64,000 nucleotides of DNA from Candidatus Latescibacterota bacterium (lineage in GTDB: Bacteria; JAAXHH01), in NCBI GenBank assembly GCA_012270975.1, contig JAAXHH010000148.1, positions 1 through 64,000 of the forward strand, read 5' to 3'. Below are positions 44,974-53,454 of the stretch, piece by piece. The position numbers and the translations under genes are program-made. The first letter of the stretch is position 1, and the number at the start of each line of letters is the position of its first letter. The notes beneath the pieces are model-generated. The model worked only from the letters and a program-made list of their open reading frames with translations. It made no database searches and was not told where the DNA came from.

Positions 44974-45967
44974 TTAGCGCGCGGTCACTTCGGACACCCA
45001 GGAATCGACCAGGAACCTGGCGATGGAATCCCGGCGGGGCAGGGCATAAGCCGCCGATCCGTCGCCCCATTCGCCGAAACCCCGAACCTCCTCCGCGGTA
45101 AACCAGCGTGCTTCGACGAGTTCCTCCGTGTTCACCACGATGGCGGTGGTTTCCGCCCGCGCGCGGTAACCCAGCATCAGCGACGACGGGAAGGGCCAGG
45201 GCTGGGAGGCCTGGTAGTACGCGGCGCTCACGCGGACTCCGACCTCTTCGAACACTTCCCGGGCCACGGTTTCCTCCAGGCTTTCCCCCGGTTCCGCATA
45301 GCCGGAAAGGGTGGAAAACACGTTCGGGGGCGGCCTGTGGTGGTTGCCCAGGAGACACATGGGCGGCTGTCCGTCATCCGGCCGGTACTCTACCAGCGTG
45401 ATCACCGCGGGGTCGATGCGGGGAAAGGCGTTCCTGGCGCAGTCCGCGTTCGCGCACCGGCGCCGGTGGCCCCCTTCCCGGCTTTCAGTGGCGTGGCCGC
45501 ACCGGCCGCAGTATCGGTTCTGCCGGTGCCAGTACAGCATCCCCCGCGCGTACGCCATCAGCGCGGACCCGCGCGCGTCGATGGACGGACCGGCACGCCA
45601 GAGATCCTGGAATCTACCGCGACTCCCGGCCGCTGCCACCGCTTCCTCTTCCTCCAGATCGGAAAGGTCCACCGCGAAAACGGCGCGGTCTTCCTCCATG
45701 CCCAGGAACACGATTTCTCCGCCGGCTGCCAGCAAGTCCGCGGCGGGCGGGCAGGCCGAACCGGCCGATCCGGCAGGGTCCCTGCAGATGACGGCGGACG
45801 GCAGGGACGCCGCATCCCCGTCGTCGATCAGGCTCAGGTCGCGCCAGACGGGTATGACGCGGGTGTCGTCCCAGTTCACACCGTCCCGCGAGCCATTCCG
45901 GATCGTTGCGCCGCTCCGCCGCGCGATCCAGCGGGACTTCCCCGAATTTCAGCACCGGATTGTCCAT
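44974..45967 (-). CDS. nudC: NADH pyrophosphatase NudC, frameshifted near the N-terminus
   Basis: NudC cleaves NAD(H) and removes NAD caps from RNA. The zinc ribbon is at the C..C and C..C pairs around YCGRCGHATES and CANADCARN. The Nudix box runs GYAEPGESLEETVAREVFEE then VGV, and SQPWPFP is the NudC-specific motif. The main frame opens at GTG 45879, but a NudC-like N-terminus (NPVLKFGEVPLDRAAERRNDPEW) lies in another frame from ATG 45967. One extra G in the CCC run at 45885-45887 (plus strand) would account for the shift: removing it joins DPEWLA to DGVNWDD. About 330 residues would result. Confidence 0.85.
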
Positions 45968-45995
45968 GGGCCCCGTGTTTTGTCCAAATGCCGCG

Positions 45996-47216
45996 CTACA
46001 ACACCGCTTCCAGCGTATTGATGAAGGCCTCGTTCTCGTCCCGGGTGCCGACGGTCACGCGCAGATACCCCTTCAGCCCCCACCACGTACCGTCGGCGAT
46101 CCAGACCTTCCGCTCCTGGAGCGCATTAAACACGGATTCGGCCCTGTCCCCGAGCCTGAACAGGACAAAGCAGGCATCGCTGGGCGTATACGCGATGCCC
46201 AGCCGGTCGAAGACCTGGCCCAGATAGGCTTTGCCTTCCTCCACCGTCCGCCGGCTCCGTTCGTAATGCGCATGGTCGTCCAGCGCGGCGATGGCGGCGT
46301 ACGCGCCCAGGTTGCTCGGCGGGCCGCCCAGGTTGTAGAGCGACAGTTTCCGTCTCAACCGGGGCGAAAGCACGGCATACCCGACGCGCAGTCCCGCGAG
46401 GCCGTGAATCTTGGAGAACGTTCGGGAGACGATCACGTTGTCCTGTTCCCGAGCCAGGTACACCGCGTTGCGGTAACCGGGATCGGAGGTGTAGTCGATA
46501 TACGCTTCGTCGATGAACACCGTTACCTGTTCCGGCACGGAACGCACGAAATCGACCAGGGCGTCGTGGTCGACCACGGTGCTGGTGGGGTTATTCGGAT
46601 TCGTCACGACCACGACCGTCGTGTTGTCGTTGATCTTTTCGTACATGGCGTTCAGGTTGTGCCGCAGGTCCCGGGTCAGGCGGACGTAGTTGATCTTGAC
46701 GTCTACCCCTTCTTCTTCCCCGAACCGTCTCCATACGTCCGCCGTATCGAAATAGGCGGGCTGGGCCTGGACCAGTTCCGCCTTGTCCCGGACCGTCGCC
46801 AGGCCCACGGCGTGGAGTATCATGCTGGAACCCGCGCTGAGGACCATGCGGCGGTCTTTCGTAACCTCTTCCCAGTTGTCCCACGTCGTCTCGGTTACAG
46901 GCAGGCCGTGTTTCCGTTCGAGGGCGTTGATCAGGGTTTCCACCGGGTCCGGCATGAAACTCCAGTGGTAGCGGTTCACGTCGAAAATGCGTGCGGCGAC
47001 CGCCTCGACCGCCCGCGGTGACGGTCCCAGGGGGTTTTCGTTGGACGACAGGTTCACGTAGCCGGGCTCGATACCGTGACCCTGAATGTCCTCCGGTTTC
47101 TTGCCCGACACAAGAGCCTGCGCCATCACCAGCGGGTCGGCAGCCAGGGCGCCCAGGCCTCCCAGCAGCGAGCCTCCGATGAATCCCCGGCGCGACAGGT
47201 TGGAATCAGGTTTCAT
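45996..47216 (-). CDS. Histidinol-phosphate-aminotransferase-like PLP enzyme with Tat signal
   Basis: ATG 47216 follows AAAGGAG by 11 bases and gives the N-terminus MKPDSNLSRRGFIGGSLLGG, a twin-arginine export signal; an ATG at 47249 lacks a ribosome site. The rest is a fold-type I aminotransferase of the HisC type: NENPLGPS, NPNNPTSTV, IDEAYIDY, and the PLP lysine in SRTFSKIHGLAGLRVGY. HisC itself is cytoplasmic, so an exported relative is unusual. The substrate is unknown. It lies next to a class III aminotransferase. Confidence 0.87.
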   Translation of the reverse strand: MKPDSNLSRRGFIGGSLLGGLGALAADPLVMAQALVSGKKPEDIQGHGIEPGYVNLSSNENPLGPSPRAVEAVAARIFDVNRYHWSFMPDPVETLINALERKHGLPVTETTWDNWEEVTKDRRMVLSAGSSMILHAVGLATVRDKAELVQAQPAYFDTADVWRRFGEEEGVDVKINYVRLTRDLRHNLNAMYEKINDNTTVVVVTNPNNPTSTVVDHDALVDFVRSVPEQVTVFIDEAYIDYTSDPGYRNAVYLAREQDNVIVSRTFSKIHGLAGLRVGYAVLSPRLRRKLSLYNLGGPPSNLGAYAAIAALDDHAHYERSRRTVEEGKAYLGQVFDRLGIAYTPSDACFVLFRLGDRAESVFNALQERKVWIADGTWWGLKGYLRVTVGTRDENEAFINTLEAVL

Positions 47217-47294
47217 GAAGTCTTCAACTCCTTTTGCCACTTTATCCATAATCAGTAACTGAAAAACAGTGTGCGTATTAACGCTTCGCCGGTA

Positions 47295-48653
47295 CTAAGC
47301 CCTTACCTTCTTTACCGTTTCCCGGATGCTGTCCGACACTATGTCCAGCATGAGATCCGTCTCTGCCCGGGTGATGACGAGCGGCGGCGCCAGGGCGATC
47401 CAGTTGGGATCGAAGCGCGTCAGCAAACCCTTCTCCAGCGCGGTCCGGCCCACGTCCACGCCGAACTTGATCGACGAATCGAAGGGATCGCGCGTTTCAG
47501 GGTCCGCCACGAATTCGACGCCTGCCAGCAGGCCGCAACCCCGGACGTCCCCCACGATCCCGAATTCCCGTAAATCCTCCAGCCGCTGCCGGAGATAGTC
47601 GCCCATCTCACGCGAGCGTGCGCACAGATTCCGTTCCTCGATCTCCGCCAGGTTCGCCAGCCCGGCCGCCGCGGCCAGTGGATTTCCGCCGTAGGTGTGG
47701 CCGTGGGAGAACTCGACCTCGTCCTCCTCCCTGCCGAGGAAGGCGGCGGCGATGGAATCACGGAAGGCGATCCCCGCCAGGGGTACGTACCCGCTGGACA
47801 TGCCCTTGCCCATGCACAGGATGTCGGGCGTCGCCTCGAATGTCTGGGCCGCGAACATGCTGCCGGTACGGCCGAAGCCGGTAATGATTTCGTCGTAGAT
47901 CAGGAGGATTCCGTGCCGGTTGCAGATATCCCGCAGCTCGGGGAGGTACCCCGGCGGCGGCATGATGATGCCCCCGGTGTTTCCCACGGGCTCCAGGATG
48001 AGCGCGGCGATGGTCTCGGCGCCTTCCAGCTCGATGAGGTCCTCCACCGTCCGGGCGCAGAAGACGTCGCAGTCCGGGAAGGTCTTTTCATAGGGACACC
48101 GGTAGCAGGTCGGCGGGTGGACGTGCAGGAAACCGTGCAGCGTGGGTTCGAACATGGTCTTGCGCCGGCGCGTGCCCGTGGCCGACAGAGCGCCCATGGT
48201 CGCGCCGTGGTACCCGTGAAACCGAGAGATCACCTTGAACTTACCCGGGTTGCCGGTCTGCCGGTGGTATTGCCTCGCCAGCTTCATGGCCGCCTCGGTG
48301 GCTTCCGATCCGCCGGACAGGAGCTTGATGGTGTTCAGGTCTTCCGGCGTAACTTCCGCCAGCCGCTGGACCAGCTCAATGGCCGGGGGACTGGTGGCGT
48401 GCAGCGGCGGCGCGAAGGCCATGGTATCCAGCTGCGCCTTGACCGCCTGGATGATCCGCCGGTTGTTGTGGCCCGCGTTCACGGTAAAGATGCCGGATAT
48501 GCCGTCCAGGATCCGGCGTCCGTTTACGTCCTCGTACCAGACACCGTCCGCCTTCCGGATGACGAGGGGATCCTCGATGAAGGTCTCCATCTGGCGCAGG
48601 TCAAGGACGAGCCGCCGCAGGGATTCAGGCGCGGTGAGCAGTTCGGTATTCAT
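47295..48653 (-). CDS. Class III PLP aminotransferase
   Basis: The 452-residue protein is a class III (omega-type) aminotransferase. LLIYDEIITGFGRTG holds the cofactor aspartate, and CMGKGMSSGYVPLAGIA holds the PLP lysine. GGSEATEAAMKLARQY is the phosphate-binding segment. Members act on beta-alanine, putrescine, taurine and similar omega-amines or on N-acetylornithine. Neighbour context gives no clear substrate. Confidence 0.93.
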   Translation of the reverse strand: MNTELLTAPESLRRLVLDLRQMETFIEDPLVIRKADGVWYEDVNGRRILDGISGIFTVNAGHNNRRIIQAVKAQLDTMAFAPPLHATSPPAIELVQRLAEVTPEDLNTIKLLSGGSEATEAAMKLARQYHRQTGNPGKFKVISRFHGYHGATMGALSATGTRRRKTMFEPTLHGFLHVHPPTCYRCPYEKTFPDCDVFCARTVEDLIELEGAETIAALILEPVGNTGGIIMPPPGYLPELRDICNRHGILLIYDEIITGFGRTGSMFAAQTFEATPDILCMGKGMSSGYVPLAGIAFRDSIAAAFLGREEDEVEFSHGHTYGGNPLAAAAGLANLAEIEERNLCARSREMGDYLRQRLEDLREFGIVGDVRGCGLLAGVEFVADPETRDPFDSSIKFGVDVGRTALEKGLLTRFDPNWIALAPPLVITRAETDLMLDIVSDSIRETVKKVRA

Positions 48654-48704
48654 CGGGTAATCTCTCGAGCGCGGGCAAAACGGGGGCGTGCATGTGGCCG
48701 CCGA

Positions 48705-49238
48705 CTAATACAGCGTGTCGATGACGACGTCCGCCCTGGAATCTCCGATGACCACCCGGGGGATGACGCCTTCCATGTCCCCGGACTGGGGGACGCCGGC
48801 GTTTCCGTCCAGGTCGATGCGCGCCACGATGGTGACTTCACCGGTGAAAGGCGGCCCCTGGACCGCCTGGTCCGCCTCGGTCAGCGTGTAGGCCATGGGA
48901 AACCGCAGGCCTTGGAATCGCTTGACGGCCACGGGTGGTCCGCCCGCGCCCCGTCTCGCCATGACGTAAAGGGTCTCGGAGCCCCTGAGGCGCGCGAAGA
49001 GTTCCGGCGTGATGTCGATGGTCCCAGAAACGCTTGCCCCGCCTGCCGGGACCCCGGTGGGCTGTCCTTCCTCGAAGCTTCGGCCTGCCACCCGGCTGCC
49101 GTCGACCGGCCGCTGCGCTTCCACCATGGACCTTCCGGAAACCCGGCCGCCATCTTCGGGCAAAGGACGCAGATTCTGGTCGCATCCGCACCAGAACAGC
49201 AGGCCCATCAGGATCGATTTAAGATGGTATGCGCGCAT
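48705..49238 (-). CDS. Lipoprotein with CcmI/CycH C-terminal-type domain
   Basis: The start at ATG 49238 yields a signal peptide with a lipobox-like WCGC. The C-terminal domain (about residues 70-175) has VSGTIDITPELFARLRGSETLYVMARR, described here in parts, then PPVAVKRFQGLRFPMAYTL and EVTIVARIDLDGNAGVPQSGD. This matches the C-terminal domain of CcmI/CycH proteins of cytochrome c maturation. The N-terminal TPR and helical parts of CcmI are missing, so it is a free-standing domain on the membrane. Role in haem delivery is inferred only. Confidence 0.72.
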   Translation of the reverse strand: MRAYHLKSILMGLLFWCGCDQNLRPLPEDGGRVSGRSMVEAQRPVDGSRVAGRSFEEGQPTGVPAGGASVSGTIDITPELFARLRGSETLYVMARRGAGGPPVAVKRFQGLRFPMAYTLTEADQAVQGPPFTGEVTIVARIDLDGNAGVPQSGDMEGVIPRVVIGDSRADVVIDTLY

Positions 49239-49590
49239 GATTCGAAAGGGATCCCGCCGCCGGGAAGGCCTTGGTTTCAAGGATGTTTTTCATCTCCGGA
49301 TTACTCCGGATAGTCTAGGCGAACCGCCGGCCGTTGTCAACCTCTATGTACCTGTCCGCGCATGAAGAAAAACCTTGACTTCGCCCTCACGCCGATCCTA
49401 ACATGAGACTTTGTTACCGGTCCCGGGACCGGGTCAGCCGACACGGTTTCGCAGGCGGGCGAAACACCAGTGCTCGTCTTCATCGCTGCGCCACCCAAAG
49501 GTGGAATGGTCTCACCCGATTCCACCCTCCCATTGCGCCACACCGGATCTTGTTTTCTCACCGGTTCCACGGAACCAGGACGGACGGGCC
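49239..49590. other. Divergent 352-base intergenic region with leader of the CSD-VOC gene
   Basis: This gap separates the CcmI-domain gene (minus) from the cold-shock-fusion gene (plus). It holds a sigma-70-like promoter at 49375-49404, a perfect 16-base palindrome CCGGTCCCGGGACCGG at 49417-49432, a stem GGTGGAAT/ATTCCACC at 49500-49507 and 49519-49526 with an 11-base loop, and a direct repeat TGCGCCAC at 49487 and 49534. A transcript from the promoter would carry a leader of about 180 bases with these hairpins. Confidence 0.6.
49375..49404 (+). promoter_or_regulatory. Predicted promoter with long leader, cold-shock-type gene
   Basis: TTGACT (49375-49380) and TAACAT (49399-49404) are separated by 18 bases. 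The start of transcription would be near 49411, 180 bases before ATG 49591. Long structured leaders are typical of cold-shock mRNAs in other bacteria. Confidence 0.6.
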
Positions 49591-50223
49591 ATGCCTCAAG
49601 GTACGATTTCCAGGTTGAATCAGACCAGGGGATACGGGTTCATCAACACGCCGGATAACGAGGACCTGTTTTTCCACCGATCCAACATCAAGGATGCACA
49701 GTTTTCGTTGCTGCAGGTCGGCGACCGGGTGGCCTATACCGTGCAGTTCACCTCGCGCGGGCCCCGGGCCGACGAGGTCCAGGTCCACAATCAGTCAACG
49801 AAACTCCAGGTAAACCTGGCCGTGAAGGACCTGCAGGTCTCCGCCGCGTTCTACACGGAAACCCTTGGTTTCAAGGAACGCGCAAACAGTCCGGGTTACA
49901 TCCTGCTCCAACGTAACGACCTGGTGCTGGGACTGAAGACGGACGAGTTGCTCTGGTATCCGGACCCGGGAGAACAGCCCGTCGAGTTGCTCGTTCGGGG
50001 CGTGGGCGTCGAACTGGTCCTGGAGGCTTCGGATATCGATCAGTTCCATGCACGGATGCAACAGGCCGGCGTGGTCATATACGAACCGCTGAAAGAACAG
50101 CCCTGGGGCGCCACGGACTTTCGCATGCTGGATCCGGACGGGTACTACTGGCGGATCACGTCCCCCCGCGAACAGGACTCCGTCCCCGCCGAAGAAGAGC
50201 CCATGGAAGGAGAACCCGCGTGA
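49591..50223 (+). CDS. Cold-shock domain fused to a VOC (glyoxalase/bleomycin-resistance) domain
   Basis: The 210-residue protein joins two unrelated domains. Residues about 3-70 are a cold-shock domain with RNP1 RGYGFI and RNP2 LFFHRS, which bind single-stranded RNA/DNA. Residues about 75-195 form a VOC domain: NLAVKDLQVSAAFYTETLGF, EQPWGATDFRMLDPDGYYW. ATG 49591 is taken as the start; the frame stays open to 49411. Its stop overlaps the next start as GTGA. Why a nucleic-acid-binding and a metal-dependent small-molecule domain are joined is unknown. Confidence 0.88.
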   Translation: MPQGTISRLNQTRGYGFINTPDNEDLFFHRSNIKDAQFSLLQVGDRVAYTVQFTSRGPRADEVQVHNQSTKLQVNLAVKDLQVSAAFYTETLGFKERANSPGYILLQRNDLVLGLKTDELLWYPDPGEQPVELLVRGVGVELVLEASDIDQFHARMQQAGVVIYEPLKEQPWGATDFRMLDPDGYYWRITSPREQDSVPAEEEPMEGEPA

Positions 50224-50957
50224 GTTTTCTGGGGATCGATATCGGCGGAACGGGCATTAAGGGCGCGCCGGTCTGCCTGGAAACCGGAAAACTCGAGACG
50301 GAACGGTACAGGATCGCCACCCCCAGGCCGGCCACCCCGAAGGACGTCATCAAGACCGCGGCGGAAATCGTCCGGCACTTCGACCTGCCGGGACCCGTAG
50401 GCTTCGGTTTTCCGGCGGTAATCAAGAAAGGCACGGTGCGGACCGCCGCGAACATCGACCCCTCCTGGATCGGTGTCAACGCCGCCGAACGCATGGCGAA
50501 GGCGACAGACCGGCCGGTGGTTTTCGTGAACGACGCGGATGCCGCCGGGATCGCGGAAATGCGGTACGGCGCGGGCAGGGACAGGGACGGGGTCGTGGTC
50601 ATCGCAACCCTGGGAACCGGCATCGGCACCTCCCTGTTCATCGACGGCGCGCTCGTGCCCAGCACGGAATTCGGCCACATCGAGATGAAAGGGCGCGTGG
50701 CGGAGAAATACGCCGCGGAAAGCGTGCGGAAGGCGAAGGGGCTGGGCTGGCTGGAATGGGGCGAACGCGTGAACGAGTACCTCTGCAAGCTGGACGAATT
50801 GATCCGCCCCGACCTGATCATCGTAGGCGGCGGCGCCAGCAACAAGTATGAAAAGTTCTCTCCGTGCTTCACCGTGGACACCGAGGTCGTGCCCGCCCTG
50901 CTGCGAAACCAGGCCGGGATCATCGGGGCGGCCCTCGCCGCGCAGACCGCCGCGTGA
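50220..50957 (+). CDS. ppgK: Polyphosphate glucokinase (ROK family)
   Basis: The 245-residue ROK kinase has GIDIGGTGIKG at residues 4-14 as the phosphate-binding motif, NDADAAGIAEM with the catalytic aspartate, and TLGTGIGTSLF for the second phosphate loop. The short length, and lack of the ROK zinc-binding CxCGxxGC motif, fit strictly polyphosphate-dependent glucokinases, which phosphorylate glucose at the expense of polyphosphate. The GTG start overlaps the CSD-VOC stop (GTGA), indicating a shared mRNA. Confidence 0.9.
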   Translation: MSFLGIDIGGTGIKGAPVCLETGKLETERYRIATPRPATPKDVIKTAAEIVRHFDLPGPVGFGFPAVIKKGTVRTAANIDPSWIGVNAAERMAKATDRPVVFVNDADAAGIAEMRYGAGRDRDGVVVIATLGTGIGTSLFIDGALVPSTEFGHIEMKGRVAEKYAAESVRKAKGLGWLEWGERVNEYLCKLDELIRPDLIIVGGGASNKYEKFSPCFTVDTEVVPALLRNQAGIIGAALAAQTAA

Positions 50958-50984
50958 CCTGAGGGTTCGACGAAAGCATCGTAC

Positions 50985-51868
50985 ATGTCCATACTAACCA
51001 AGTCGAAGCTGTTTCCCATGTTGCCCGAAGAGGTCCGCGGGCACGTGACCGAAAGTCACCGCCTTTCCCCGTCCAGCCGGCTCAGGAACAGGAAGCAGGC
51101 CGGGGAATTCATCCAGGAACGGTGTTTCGTCTCGGTTTTTTCCGGAACGGAACTTCCCAGCATCCAGGAGGCGATAGACGGCAGGACCGATCTTGCCGGC
51201 AACGGTGACCGGATAAGCACGGGACAGGGGATCGCCAGCATCTGGCTGAGCGACCTGCCGGAAGCCGTTCCCTGTCTATTCGGCACCTTCGTCAAGCGCA
51301 GACCCACGCTGGTCGCCCGGAAGCACTGGGCGGCCCTGCTGGCCATGGAAGGGGAAGGATTCCAGGGCGCCCGGGAGCACAACCGGATTTCCCCGGCGGC
51401 TTTTCGTCTGGCCGACTGCATCGAGCGGGACGGTCCCGCCACGGGACAAGCGCTGCGTGATCGTCTCGCCGGATCGGCCCGCATGGACGGGCGAACCTTC
51501 CGCAGGGCGCTGCTGGAGCTCGAGAAGCTGTGGTTGATCATTCCCGGACGGACCGGCCGGCCTGGAAAGAACGTTCATGGCACGGCTTCATGCGTCTGGG
51601 AACTGACGAAGCGGTGGGTGCCCGACGACATCGAACGGGAAGCCGCCTCCATGACCCGCCGGCACGCCATGCGCAGCCTGATCGTGGGCGCTGTGGATTC
51701 CGCGGGGCTGTCGACGAGCAGGCGGTCTACCGGTGGTTCGGCTGGCCCCGGTCCATGACGGGCGCCCTTGTGAACGAAGCCCTGTCGGCTGAAGCGTGCT
51801 ACCGGGTGGAAGGGCCCAACCCCGTGATCATATCCAGTTCGCTGGCCGAAATCTGGCCAGGCGTTTAG
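50985..51868 (+). CDS. AlkZ-related winged-helix-like protein, frameshifted at 51704-51707
   Basis: The frame from ATG 50985 ends early at 51758, but its C-terminus continues in the -1 frame to TAG 51868. Inserting one G in the GGGG run at 51704-51707 joins GAVDSAG to AVDEQAVYRWFGWPRSMTG. The joined product is about 294 residues. Its pattern ELPSIQEAIDGR, IASIWLSDLPEA, RRPTLVARKHWAALLAM and RTFRRALLELEKLWLII suggests the winged-helix fold related to AlkZ-type DNA glycosylases and their relatives. The assignment is tentative; the key catalytic QxQ of AlkZ is not seen. It precedes a DNA methyltransferase by 15 bases. Confidence 0.55.
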
Positions 51869-51883
51869 CACGGCTTTCCGCTT

Positions 51884-52654
51884 ATGCGGCTTTACCACGA
51901 TGACGACCAGGTCCGGCTCTGGCAGGGCGATGCGCGGTATATGGACCTGGTTCCCGACGAATGCGCCGGCCTGGTGCTGACCTGCCCGCCGTGGTGGGAC
52001 AGCGGCGACTACGGCCACCCTGATCAGATCGGATTCGGCCAGTCCTATCCCGACTTCCTGGCTTCCCTGTCCAGTGTGTGGGCGCACTGCCTCCGTTGCC
52101 TGATGCCCGGCAGGGCGATCATCGTGTGGATCGCCGACCTGCTCTGGCGGGAGGAACCGGTCGCGCTGGTGGCGGACACGCACCGTGGCCTCCAGGAGGC
52201 CGGATTTCGATACGAGGCGACCTGGTACTGGTTCGAACCGGGGAAGAAACCGCGGAAGGAAGCGGCGGATGTCCTGCTGCCGCTGGGATGCCGTCCCAAG
52301 GCGCACGCCGAGACGATCCTGGTCTACCGGAAGCCCGGCGAACCCGAGCCGCCGGCGCCTGATGTCATGGAGAAAAGCCGTGTGCCGGAGGAAGCATGGC
52401 GGGCGGGCCGCCAGGCCGTATGGACGCCCGATGAAAACCTGGAAGACCCCTACAGGCGCCTGATCCGCCTCTGGTCATACGCGGGAGAAACGGTCCTGGA
52501 TCCCTTTGCCGGCCAGGGGGCCATCGCCCTGGCCGCGCGCTCGCTGGAACGGCGCTGCGTCACGGTGGAATTGAATCCCGACTCCTGCCGCCACATCGCC
52601 GCGCTCCTCACGGCGCCTCACATGCCGTGTTCAGCCAGCAGGCGCCGCAGGTAG
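51884..52654 (+). CDS. DNA methyltransferase, beta-type motif order
   Basis: This 256-residue protein has the catalytic motif IV as TCPPWW (residues 33-38) before the SAM-binding motif I LDPFAGQGA (205-213). This order is that of the beta class of N6-adenine/N4-cytosine methylases. The inserted segment of about 165 residues contains the target region. CVTVELNPDSCRH follows motif I. No restriction enzyme is next to it, so it is solitary in this window. Base composition matches the host. Its stop overlaps the convergent isomerase gene. Confidence 0.85.
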   Translation: MRLYHDDDQVRLWQGDARYMDLVPDECAGLVLTCPPWWDSGDYGHPDQIGFGQSYPDFLASLSSVWAHCLRCLMPGRAIIVWIADLLWREEPVALVADTHRGLQEAGFRYEATWYWFEPGKKPRKEAADVLLPLGCRPKAHAETILVYRKPGEPEPPAPDVMEKSRVPEEAWRAGRQAVWTPDENLEDPYRRLIRLWSYAGETVLDPFAGQGAIALAARSLERRCVTVELNPDSCRHIAALLTAPHMPCSASRRRR

Positions 52655-53454
52655 GCGACGGCCTTGGGCACCGCGCTTTCCTCGGCTTCGACGTCCTGGC
52701 CTTCGTAGACGACCGACATCCAGCCATTGAACCCGACGTTCTTCAGGATCCCCAGTATGCGGGGATAGTCCAGCCACACTTCCTCGCCGGACTGGACGCG
52801 GTAGAATTTCGCCCGGACGTGCACCGCGTAGGGCGCGCTTTTCTCCATGCTGCCATAGAAATCGTAGGCCGGATCGGGATTGCCTCTGCTTCCCGACGCA
52901 CCCGGTGATCCGGCATACTGGCCCGTGTCCAGGATGTGCGTGAAGCCGGGATGATCCACCTCGTTGAGGATCCGCACCACGTCGTCGCCCGTGCGGGTCA
53001 CGCAACCGTGGTTGTGGTTGTGCAGTCCCACGGCGACGCCCCGAGAGGCTCCGTGGGCGACCACCTCCGAAATCGCGTAGATCATGCGGGACCAGGTGAC
53101 GTAGGCGGGCGTATCGTCCCGGTCCCACGCGGCGAAGATGCGCACCATCGGCACGTGCAGCCGCGCGGCCACGTCGATCCAGTGATTCACCATCTCGATT
53201 TCCGCGGAGATCTCCCCGGCGGGCTTCCCGAAGTTGTTGCTGATGCCCAGGTAGGAAATGGCCAGCCCCCGTTGCAGGCATCGCATGCGCACGTCCCCCA
53301 GATACGCGTCGTCTTCCGATGCCAGCGCCCTGGTATGGATGTCGATCCCGTCAAGTCCCAGCTCACGCGCGCGGTCGATGAAGTCGAAGAGGTCCATGCG
53401 GCCATCCTGAATGGCGCGGCTGTAGCTGAGGGACATGCATCCGAGTTTGATCAC
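52618..53454 (-). CDS. Sugar phosphate isomerase/epimerase-like TIM-barrel protein
   Basis: The 278-residue protein resembles AP-endonuclease-2/xylose-isomerase-like barrels: IKLGCMSLSYSR, GLDGIDIHTRAL, VAVGLHNHNHGC and FTHILDTGQYA hold the typical metal-site residues. Such proteins act on sugars or inositol derivatives. GTG 53454 overlaps the stop of the upstream gene as GTGA. It converges on the methylase gene with 37 bases of overlap. Confidence 0.85.
   Translation of the reverse strand: MIKLGCMSLSYSRAIQDGRMDLFDFIDRARELGLDGIDIHTRALASEDDAYLGDVRMRCLQRGLAISYLGISNNFGKPAGEISAEIEMVNHWIDVAARLHVPMVRIFAAWDRDDTPAYVTWSRMIYAISEVVAHGASRGVAVGLHNHNHGCVTRTGDDVVRILNEVDHPGFTHILDTGQYAGSPGASGSRGNPDPAYDFYGSMEKSAPYAVHVRAKFYRVQSGEEVWLDYPRILGILKNVGFNGWMSVVYEGQDVEAEESAVPKAVAYLRRLLAEHGM

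Noticed and set aside
43214-44977. 587-codon plus-strand frame opposite the GH32-like and MDR genes
   Set aside because: It is a GC-rich antisense shadow of clear coding genes.
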